NCBI GenBank assembly: GCA_030586765.1
Contig: JAUQZZ010000056.1
Location: 1-10,929 of the forward strand
Reading direction: 5' to 3'
Source: Candidatus Brocadiales bacterium
GTDB taxonomy: Bacteria > Planctomycetota > Brocadiia > Brocadiales > Bathyanammoxibiaceae
Length of the DNA stretch: 10,929 nucleotides
Made by a program: the position numbers and the translations under genes. Below the pieces are notes generated by a model. That model saw nothing but the letters and a program-made list of their open reading frames with translations, searched no databases and had not been told where the DNA came from. This document shows positions 5,142 to 10,929 of the stretch, piece by piece. Numbering within the stretch: position 1 is the stretch's first letter; each line of letters starts with the position of its first letter.

Positions 5142-8100
5142 TTGTTCCTTCCAGATATTTCTATACGCAGACCTGTATTCGCAGTGATGATGATGGCGGC
5201 CATTGCCATCTTTGGGATCATTGCCTTTTTCAGGCTGAGTATAAACGAGTTTCCAGATGTAGACTACCCCTACGTCACGGTTACTACTCGTCTTAAAGGG
5301 GCCAGTCCAGAGATTATGGAATTGGACATTACTGACCCTCTGGAAGAGGAGATAAACACCATCCAGGGCATTAAGAATCTTACCTCAAAGAGTTCAGAGG
5401 GCTTCTCAGAGATAACCGTAGAGTTTGAGCTGGATAGGGATATAGACACTGCGGCTCAGGACGTCAGAGATAAGGTAGCTGTTGCCCTGGAAGAGCTTCC
5501 ACGGGATGTGGAACACCCAGTGGTAGACAAGCTTGACCCACAGGCCAGCCCCATTATGTGGATAGCCATCCAGGGCAATAAGCCATTGAAAGAGATTAGT
5601 GATTATGCCCATTACGACATTAAACCGAGGTTCGATGTCCTTCAGGGAGTAGGCTCCATCGTTGAGGGTGCCTTTAGGAAAAAGGCCCTGAGGGTGTGGC
5701 TGAATTCCGATAGACTAGAGGCCTTAGGGCTTACGGTGGACGATATAATCAATGCCTTGAATAGGAAACATATCGAGGTGCCGGGAGGTAAACTAGAAAG
5801 AGGCGCCTCGGTATTTTATATGCGAACCATGGGTGAATTCAAGAGTGCAGAGGAATTCGATGACCTGATAGTAGACTATCGCTCTGGTGCACCTATAACC
5901 CTGAAGGATGTAGGTTTTGCAGAGTTTGGTATGCAAGACCGGGAGATGATTGCACGCTATCGTGCAGAGCCTGGGGTGATAGAGCCATCAGTAGGCCTAG
6001 GGGTAAGGCGCCAGACTGGGTCTAACATTGTGGAGGTGGCCAGGGCAGCAACCAAGGTCTACAGAGAGCTTATAAAGTTCCTAAGGCCTGGGATGATGAT
6101 GGATATAGCTGTAGACCATTCTGAATTCGTGGTTTACTCCATTAGAGACGTGGAGTTTTCTATTCTCTTTGCCATATTGCTTACCGCCTTGGTGGTGCTT
6201 TTCTTCTTAAGGGGCCTCCGCAGCACGATTATCATCTCCCTGGCCATTCCCACCTCTTTTCTGGGGACCTTTGCCATCATGTATTTTGCTGGCTTCACTC
6301 TAAACAACATGACCCTCCTGGCCTTAAGCCTGGCAGTAGGGGTGGTGGTAGATGACGCTATAATTGTGCTGGAAAGTATCCATCGGCACATGGAAAAAGG
6401 GATGGATCCCTTTACTGCGGCCAGTAAAGGGGCTGGTCTGGTGGCCTTTGCGGCCATGGCTGCCACAGTAGCTATTGCACTGATGTTTACACCCATTGCC
6501 TTTATGAAGGGCATTGCTGGCAGATTCTTTTACGAATTTGGACTCACCGTTTCGGCCGCAGTATTGATATCCCTCTTTGTATCCCTAACCCTTACCCCGA
6601 TGCTTTGTTCCAGGTGGTTAAGGGTCGGTGCCACCCACAGCCGGGTCTTCCTATCTTTTGAACGGATGTTTATAGGAGCAGAGCTAATCTATAGAAGGAT
6701 TCTGGGTTGGGCCCTTCGATGGCGTTTTATCGTAGCTATAATTGCTGCCATGAGCTTTGTGGGTGGGACCTTCCTGGCAGGGCTGGTGGGAAAGGAACTT
6801 GTGCCCTCTTCGGATCAAGCGCAATTTATGATAACCCTAAAAACCCCTGTTGGCTCGTCTCTGGACTATACTGATAGTGCACAAAGAGAGATTGAAGGAA
6901 TCCTGGACGAGATGCCAGAGGTGAGGTCTTTCTTTTCGGCTAGTGGCTTCGGAGGTGGTGATAACAAAGGTATCATCTTTGTACACTTGGTACCTAAAAA
7001 TAAGCGTGAGCGTTCTCAGCAGGAAGTGATAACCTATCTGAGACAGCGTTTCAGTCAAATCCCAGGTGTGTTTGCCTTCCCCATCGAATTTATACAGGCC
7101 TTTGGTGCGAGGAGGGGTGCGGCAATGGAGTTTACAATCTCTGGTCCTGACCTGGATAAGTTAACGCACCTGAATGAACAGTTCGTAGCACGACTGAGGA
7201 AGATACCTGGTGTAGTGGACGTAGATTCTGACCTGGAACTAGGTCGTCCCATGGTCCATGTGTACATAGACCGCAAGAAGATTGCGGACCTGGGTGTGGA
7301 TGTGGTGGCGGTGGGCAATACCATCAGGGCACTTATGGGTGGGTTTGAATTAGGCGATACAAAATTTAAGAGCGAGGGGAAGCGGTATGATATAATTGTA
7401 AGACTAGCAGCTCATCAAAGAGACCTTCCGCAATATATCGAGCATCTTACGGTCAAGAGTTCGAGTGGTCGTGTTATAGGGTTAAGCGACATTGTGGAGG
7501 TGAAAGAGGAGAGCGGACTAAACGTTATTAACCGTAGAAACCGACAACGATCCTTTACCCTTTCTGCAAACCTGCTGGGCAATAAGACCCTGGGTGAGGC
7601 TGTTACCGATGTGCAACAGATTGTAAAGGAGATATTACCCGAACAATATACCCTTTCTTTTTCCGGGAAGGCCGAGACCTTTAAGGAGTCCTACAGCAGC
7701 TTTATATTTGCGCTGATTCTTTCTACGATAATTACCTACATGATTCTAGCCTCCCTCTTTGACAGTTTTCTCCATCCCTTTACTGTGATGTTAGCTATGC
7801 CCCTGAGCTTTGTGGGTGGATTCGGTATGTTACTCATTACCCACAACACAATGAACGCTTACAGTATGATAGGGCTCATATTGCTCCTGGGATTGGTGAA
7901 AAAGAATTCTGTGTTGCTGGTAGACTATACTAATGTGTTGAGGAGAGGGGGAATGGAAAGGGACGCAGCTATAGTAGAGGCTTCTCAAGTAAGGCTGAGG
8001 CCTATACTCATGACAGCTATTTCCACCATGTTTGGGGTGCTGCCCATCGCTATCGGTTTTGGGTATGGGGCAGAGGCCAGGGCTGGTATGGGCATAGTAA

Positions 8101-8270
8101 CCGCTGGTGGTATGCTCTCCTCCTTGATGCTTACCCTTGTTGTTGTGCCTGTGTTTTATTCTTTGTTAGATGACCTTGTTATAAAAGTTAAAAGGCTTAA
8201 AATAAAGAAGCCTAAGATAAGATTAAAAAAACGCAAAGAGCCAAAAGAGGACATTGCCACCATTGGCTAG
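5142..8270 (+). CDS. RND efflux transporter, inner-membrane pump subunit (AcrB/HAE1 family)
   Basis: A 1042-residue proton-driven exporter, full length for the family, expected as an inner-membrane trimer. The sequence opens FLPDISIRRPVFAVMMM, the standard first membrane helix; two large periplasmic loops (about 33-330 and 555-855) separate two six-helix bundles. The proton relay is intact: D404 and D405 in GVVVDDAIIVLES and K921 in GLVKKNSVLLVDY (AcrB D407, D408, K940). The paired aspartates favour the hydrophobe/amphiphile branch over metal (HME) pumps. A basic cytoplasmic tail (KVKRLKIKKPKIRLKKRKEP) closes the protein. Translation starts at a TTG at 5142, supported by AGAGG 9 nt upstream and by the conserved N-terminus; no ATG lies nearby in frame. 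The stop overlaps cbiG. The substrate is unknown. Confidence 0.95.
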   Translation: MFLPDISIRRPVFAVMMMAAIAIFGIIAFFRLSINEFPDVDYPYVTVTTRLKGASPEIMELDITDPLEEEINTIQGIKNLTSKSSEGFSEITVEFELDRDIDTAAQDVRDKVAVALEELPRDVEHPVVDKLDPQASPIMWIAIQGNKPLKEISDYAHYDIKPRFDVLQGVGSIVEGAFRKKALRVWLNSDRLEALGLTVDDIINALNRKHIEVPGGKLERGASVFYMRTMGEFKSAEEFDDLIVDYRSGAPITLKDVGFAEFGMQDREMIARYRAEPGVIEPSVGLGVRRQTGSNIVEVARAATKVYRELIKFLRPGMMMDIAVDHSEFVVYSIRDVEFSILFAILLTALVVLFFLRGLRSTIIISLAIPTSFLGTFAIMYFAGFTLNNMTLLALSLAVGVVVDDAIIVLESIHRHMEKGMDPFTAASKGAGLVAFAAMAATVAIALMFTPIAFMKGIAGRFFYEFGLTVSAAVLISLFVSLTLTPMLCSRWLRVGATHSRVFLSFERMFIGAELIYRRILGWALRWRFIVAIIAAMSFVGGTFLAGLVGKELVPSSDQAQFMITLKTPVGSSLDYTDSAQREIEGILDEMPEVRSFFSASGFGGGDNKGIIFVHLVPKNKRERSQQEVITYLRQRFSQIPGVFAFPIEFIQAFGARRGAAMEFTISGPDLDKLTHLNEQFVARLRKIPGVVDVDSDLELGRPMVHVYIDRKKIADLGVDVVAVGNTIRALMGGFELGDTKFKSEGKRYDIIVRLAAHQRDLPQYIEHLTVKSSSGRVIGLSDIVEVKEESGLNVINRRNRQRSFTLSANLLGNKTLGEAVTDVQQIVKEILPEQYTLSFSGKAETFKESYSSFIFALILSTIITYMILASLFDSFLHPFTVMLAMPLSFVGGFGMLLITHNTMNAYSMIGLILLLGLVKKNSVLLVDYTNVLRRGGMERDAAIVEASQVRLRPILMTAISTMFGVLPIAIGFGYGAEARAGMGIVTAGGMLSSLMLTLVVVPVFYSLLDDLVIKVKRLKIKKPKIRLKKRKEPKEDIATIG

Positions 8271-9048
8271 AATTGCCCTGGTAGCCATTACGGAAGAAGG
8301 GTTAGCTGTGGCCCAAAGGATTAGGTCCACATGCAGAGAGGCTGAGCTATTTGTACCCCAAGAACTTTCAAAAGATGACCTCCCAGCAACCCTCTTTACA
8401 GAACCCCTCAGGGAATTGGTGGGCAGGCTCTTTGGTCAGTACGAAGGTCTGGTCCTGGTAATGGCCCTGGGGATTGTGGTCAGGCTCCTTTGCCCACGTC
8501 TGAAGGATAAGTACACAGACCCAGCAGTAGTGGTGGTGGACGATGCTGGACGATTCGTTATTAGCACCTTATCAGGACACGAAGGTGGGGCTAACGAACT
8601 GGCCCTGAGGGTAGCCAATGCCCTCCACGCCGAGGCCGTTATAACCACAGGTACGGAGGCCAGGAAGGACATAATAGTGGGCCTGGGATGCAGGGCCGAC
8701 GTCTCGGCCGAGGCCATTAGGAAGGCCATCCTTTCCAGCCTGGAGGCCTGTGGGGTGCCAAAGGAAAGGGTGAGGCTTGTTGCTACCATCGAGGAGAGGG
8801 CAAAGGTCCATGGCCTCCTTAAAGGGGTAGAGGAACTGGGCATACCCTTAAAAGTGCTCTCTAAGGAGGAGGTAAGCACCTGTGCAAAGGATTATGAGGG
8901 GTCTAATTTTGTTAAAGAAAAGATGGGCATCTGGGGCGTATGCGAACCCGCTGCGCTCCTTGCAGGGAGGAAGACAAGATTAATACTAAGGAAACAAAAA
9001 TTTCCAGGGGTCACAGTAGCAGTGGCCCAGGAAAACTTAATGTGGTAG
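8263..9048 (+). CDS. cbiG: Cobalt-precorrin-5A hydrolase CbiG, short form lacking the middle domain
   Basis: CbiG opens the delta-lactone of cobalt-precorrin-5A and releases the C20 fragment as acetaldehyde, a step of the anaerobic (cobalt-early) cobalamin route. The N-terminal domain is clear: LVLVMALGIVVRLLCPRL, then KYTDPAVVVVDDAGRFVIS, then LSGHEGGANELALRVA. The C-terminal domain follows: IIVGLGCRADVSAEAIRKAI, then VCEPAALLA and GVTVAVAQ. About 90 residues normally found between them are absent: VITTGTEA runs straight into RKDIIVGLGCR. The product is about 261 residues against about 350 for Salmonella CbiG. No frameshift is seen, so this looks like a compact form rather than damage. The TTG at 8263, inside the RND stop region, gives ARIALVAIT with AAAGAGG upstream; a TTG at 8254 is the alternative but lies too near that site. 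Confidence 0.88.
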   Translation: MARIALVAITEEGLAVAQRIRSTCREAELFVPQELSKDDLPATLFTEPLRELVGRLFGQYEGLVLVMALGIVVRLLCPRLKDKYTDPAVVVVDDAGRFVISTLSGHEGGANELALRVANALHAEAVITTGTEARKDIIVGLGCRADVSAEAIRKAILSSLEACGVPKERVRLVATIEERAKVHGLLKGVEELGIPLKVLSKEEVSTCAKDYEGSNFVKEKMGIWGVCEPAALLAGRKTRLILRKQKFPGVTVAVAQENLMW

Positions 9049-9758
9049 GAATCGGTCCAGGCTCTAAGGGGGATATGACCCTAAGGGCACTGGAGGCAAT
9101 TAAGTCCTCTGATGTCGTAGCAGGCTACAAGGCATACCTGAACCTCCTCCAGGAGGTAATAGGTGAGAAGCCTATGCTAAGCTCTGGCATGGGAGAAGAA
9201 AAGGAGAGATGCAGGGCTGCCCTGGAAGAGGCGTCCAGGGGCAAGACCGTCTCTTTGATTAGCAGCGGGGACCCTGGGGTCTATGGGATGGCAGGCCTCC
9301 TTCTGGAGATAGCCAGCGCTAGCAATAGCGGGGTGTCCGTAGAGGTTATCCCTGGCGTTCCGGCCTCTTGTGCTGCCTCTGCCCTCCTGGGGGCACCCTT
9401 GGCCCACGACCATGCGGTCATCAGCCTGAGCGACCTCCTCACCCCCTGGCCCATTATAGAAAAGAGGCTAAGCCTCGCTGCCCAGGGGGATTTTGTTATC
9501 GTCCTCTATAACCCGAAGAGTTCTCAGAGAACCTGGCAGGTAGAAAAAGCGAGGGAGATACTCCTAGAATCCAGGTCTAAGGACGTCCCGGTAGGTATCG
9601 TAAAGGACGCAGGGAGGCCAAATCAGAAGGTAGATATAACCACCCTGGGGCGGATGTTAGAATTCCCCATAGACATGACCACTATAATCATCGTAGGCAA
9701 CTCTACTACCTTTGTTACTGGTGGCTTTATGGTCACCAGGCGTGGCTACAAGCTATGA
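9042..9758 (+). CDS. cbiH: Cobalt-precorrin-3 / precorrin-3B C17-methyltransferase (CbiH/CobJ)
   Basis: SAM-dependent tetrapyrrole methylase that methylates C17 and drives ring contraction in corrin synthesis. Family motifs in order: VVGIGPGSKGDMTLRA at the N-terminus, DVVAGYKAYL, the glycine-rich SSGDPGVYGMAG, VIPGVPASCAASALLGAPLAHD, ISLSDLLTPW, then VIVLYNPKSSQRTWQ and a C-terminal TTIIIVGNSTT. With GTG at 9042 the protein has 238 residues, normal for the family, and AGGA lies 9 nt upstream. An in-frame ATG at 8940 would add 34 residues that overlap cbiG and resemble nothing, so I reject it. The gene overlaps cbiG by 7 nt and cobK by 4 nt. CbiG next door favours the cobalt-containing substrate, hence cbiH rather than cobJ. 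Confidence 0.92.
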   Translation: MVGIGPGSKGDMTLRALEAIKSSDVVAGYKAYLNLLQEVIGEKPMLSSGMGEEKERCRAALEEASRGKTVSLISSGDPGVYGMAGLLLEIASASNSGVSVEVIPGVPASCAASALLGAPLAHDHAVISLSDLLTPWPIIEKRLSLAAQGDFVIVLYNPKSSQRTWQVEKAREILLESRSKDVPVGIVKDAGRPNQKVDITTLGRMLEFPIDMTTIIIVGNSTTFVTGGFMVTRRGYKL

Positions 9759-10510
9759 TTCTTGTGATGTCTGGTACAGCCGACGGTAGAGAGATTGTTA
9801 AGGAGCTTCACCAGAGAGGGGTCAGGCTTGTTACTACTGTGACAACGGCCTATGGGGAGGCCCTTTACAGAGAAATGGGCCTGGGGCACCTCTGCGTAGA
9901 GGGGAGGCTAGACGGAGAGGGCCTCTTAAGATTTATTGAGGAAAGGGAAATTGATACCATTATTGACGCAACTCACCCCTACGCCCAAAGGGCCTCCCTG
10001 AATGCCATGGAGGTCTCCAGGGCAAAGGGAATCAAATATATAAGATTCCAGAGGGAAGGCACAGCCTTGCCCCAATCGCCCCTCATCCATAAGGTCAAAG
10101 ACCTTCCTGAGGCAGTAGAGACCTCCAGCAGGTTGGGGAAGAGGATACTCCTCACCACAGGATTTAACAGCGTCCAGAGTTTCATCAGATTAAAGGACAA
10201 GATAGACCTCGTTGTCCGCATCCTTCCCATACCAGAACATATAGAGAAGTGTCTGGCCATGGGCATCCCTCCCTGGAACATAATAGCCCTCCAGGGGCCT
10301 TTCTCTAAGGAATTCAATGTTGCTACCTTCAGGGAATTCAGTATCGAAGTAGTAGTTACTAAGGACGGTGGCAAAGAGGCAAAGACCCTTGAAAAGGTAG
10401 AAGCCTGCCTGGAAACAGGGATTCCAGTAGTAATCATCCAACGGCCTGAGCTGGACTACCCTGTAATGTACTCATCTATAGATAAGCTATTGAATGGATT
10501 GGGCTTATAG
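9755..10510 (+). CDS. cbiJ: Cobalt-precorrin-6A reductase (CbiJ/CobK)
   Basis: A 251-residue NAD(P)H-dependent reductase acting on (cobalt-)precorrin-6A in the corrin ring pathway. The N-terminus ILVMSGTADGREIVKELHQRG matches the family's G-T-x-[DE]-[GA]-R nucleotide-binding start. Also seen are IIDATHPYAQRASLNAMEV and YIRFQREG, and a C-terminal half with ILLTTGFNSVQSF and VVTKDGGKEAKTLEKVEAC, then GIPVVIIQRPE. Where most relatives read KDSG this one reads KDGG, a mild change. It starts in the ATGA overlapping the cbiH stop, so translation is coupled. It is the last gene of the plus-strand run; no intrinsic terminator follows, only the GGGCAACC hairpin at 10535-10554, without a U tract. Confidence 0.9.
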   Translation: MILVMSGTADGREIVKELHQRGVRLVTTVTTAYGEALYREMGLGHLCVEGRLDGEGLLRFIEEREIDTIIDATHPYAQRASLNAMEVSRAKGIKYIRFQREGTALPQSPLIHKVKDLPEAVETSSRLGKRILLTTGFNSVQSFIRLKDKIDLVVRILPIPEHIEKCLAMGIPPWNIIALQGPFSKEFNVATFREFSIEVVVTKDGGKEAKTLEKVEACLETGIPVVIIQRPELDYPVMYSSIDKLLNGLGL

Positions 10511-10534
10511 GCTTGGTCATGCTAGAGAGATAAA

Positions 10535-10554
10535 GGGCAACCACGAGGTTGCCC
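10535..10554. repeat. Hairpin directly ahead of the RAYT remnant
   Basis: GGGCAACC (10535-10542), loop ACGA, GGTTGCCC (10547-10554): a perfect 8-bp stem. The outer bases TAAA/CTAT look like a decayed GTAG/CTAC pair. The only Shine-Dalgarno-like bases for the transposase ORF, GAGG at 10545-10548, fall in the loop and right arm, 8 nt before its ATG, so folding could hide the site. That regulatory reading is inference. Confidence 0.6.
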
Positions 10555-10556
10555 CT

Positions 10557-10865
10557 ATGAAGAAATACAATCCAAAAGAACACCACCGCCGTTCCGTTCG
10601 ACTGAAGGATTACGATTATTCGCAAGCAGGGGCATATTTTATAACGGTATGTACACATAATGGGAAATGTCTGTTTGGGGATGTGATTGATGGTACAATA
10701 CGGTTGAACGGATATGGAGACATCGTAAATAAATGTTGGAATAAAGTCCCCAGTCATTTTTCTAATGTCGAAACAGACGTTTTTGTTGTAATGCCGAACC
10801 ATATCCATGGGATAATTGTATTAACCGATTATTGTAGGGGCGAGGTAACCTCGCCCCTACTTTAA
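10557..10865 (+). pseudogene. Truncated REP-associated tyrosine transposase (RAYT, Y1/IS200-like HUH family)
   Basis: Codes 102 residues from the ATG at 10557: MKKYNPKEHHRRSVRLKDYD, then YSQAGAYFITVCTHNGKCLFG and FVVMPNHIHGIIVLTD. The HUH motif is present (H82, H84) and the N-terminal RSxRLKxYDYSQAGxYFIT block is typical of RAYT proteins. Relatives are roughly 150-200 residues or more and carry the nucleophilic tyrosine in a helix after HUH. Here the sequence runs from LTD into the palindrome at 10834-10860 and stops 5 nt later, so that tyrosine region is absent. It is therefore probably inactive, or a partial enzyme. It begins 46 nt after cbiJ. Its last 4 nt overlap an opposing ORF. A longer in-frame start at 10494 lies inside cbiJ and has no family support. 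Confidence 0.8.
10834..10860. repeat. Perfect GTAGGGG...CCCCTAC palindrome in the RAYT remnant
   Basis: The arms GTAGGGGCGAGGT (10834-10846) and ACCTCGCCCCTAC (10848-10860) are perfectly complementary around a single A. It codes the last residues of the RAYT ORF (CRGEVTSPL). It has the GTAG start expected of a REP-type hairpin and lies where the transposase loses its C-terminal part. It is the least decayed palindrome of the window. Confidence 0.8.
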
Positions 10866-10929
10866 TTTAAAGCTTCCAGAATCTCCCCAGGGGTTATTAC
10901 CTCGCCGTCCACACGGTCGGTGGATACCA
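10862..10929 (-). CDS. C-terminal end of an unidentified minus-strand gene (partial)
   Basis: Read on the minus strand, 21 codons VSTDRVDGEVITPGEILEAL plus N end at TAA (10864-10862); the 5' part is outside the window. The composition is protein-like and the frame is open to the window edge, but the piece is too short to assign. It converges with the RAYT remnant and overlaps its stop by 4 nt. Confidence 0.4.
   Translation of the reverse strand, partial: VSTDRVDGEVITPGEILEALN

Noticed and set aside
8150..8300. Cobalamin riboswitch ahead of cbiG
   Set aside because: cbiG starts inside the RND stop region; there is no untranslated leader and I see no B12-box-like sequence.
8940..9041. Longer CbiH start at the ATG at 8940
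   Set aside because: The added 34 residues are polar, overlap the end of cbiG by over 100 nt and precede the conserved VVGIGPG start; GTG at 9042 has a proper ribosome site.
9979..10441. Antisense open frames opposite cbiJ
   Set aside because: They are shadows of a clearly conserved plus-strand gene, with no recognisable motifs.

Overview
The window looks like a chromosomal segment of an uncultured, Gram-negative, probably anaerobic bacterium. The reasons are an RND tripartite pump (two membranes), the cobalt-early (anaerobic) cobalamin marker CbiG, mixed ATG/GTG/TTG starts and tightly overlapping genes. I cannot name the phylum safely. The DNA is unusually rich in short palindromic repeats, some of them inside a gene.

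Layout. (1) 1-170: repeat-filled 3' flank of pepA. (2) 171-1922, minus: an M17 leucyl aminopeptidase with all its catalytic residues but about 80 residues longer than usual. The excess falls at several places where palindromic repeats sit in frame. (3) 2053-3100, minus: a small defence/toxin-antitoxin operon read from 3100 downwards: an orphan HicB-like antitoxin, an MntA nucleotidyltransferase, a HepT HEPN toxin, and the first ~40 codons of a helicase-type restriction enzyme cut off at a degenerate repeat. (4) 3101-3519: intergenic DNA made largely of palindromes, including two elements with an outer stem enclosing two hairpins, and three copies of a 17-bp terminal-repeat-like sequence. (5) 3520-10510, plus: one tightly packed gene run, marR regulator - membrane fusion protein - RND transporter - cbiG - cbiH/cobJ - cbiJ/cobK, with every junction overlapping or 1 nt apart. 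(6) 10531-10865: a C-terminally truncated REP-associated tyrosine transposase (RAYT), bracketed by two palindromes, the second with perfect GTAGGGG/CCCCTAC arms. (7) 10862-10929: the last 21 codons of an unidentified minus-strand gene.

How it fits together. The marR/MFP/RND genes form a locally regulated efflux pump without its outer-membrane channel in view. The three downstream genes give consecutive-phase steps of corrin ring synthesis (C17 methylation and ring contraction, lactone opening, precorrin-6A reduction). MntA and HepT form a type VII toxin-antitoxin pair. The most interesting theme is the repeat system: palindromes beginning GTAG and ending CTAC recur at the left edge, inside pepA, at the res truncation, upstream of marR and in the RAYT remnant. 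RAYT enzymes of other bacteria recognise GTAG-flanked hairpins. At least one 40-bp repeat occurs twice inside pepA in two different reading frames with a compensatory stem change, which points to in-frame colonisation of a housekeeping gene by palindromic elements.
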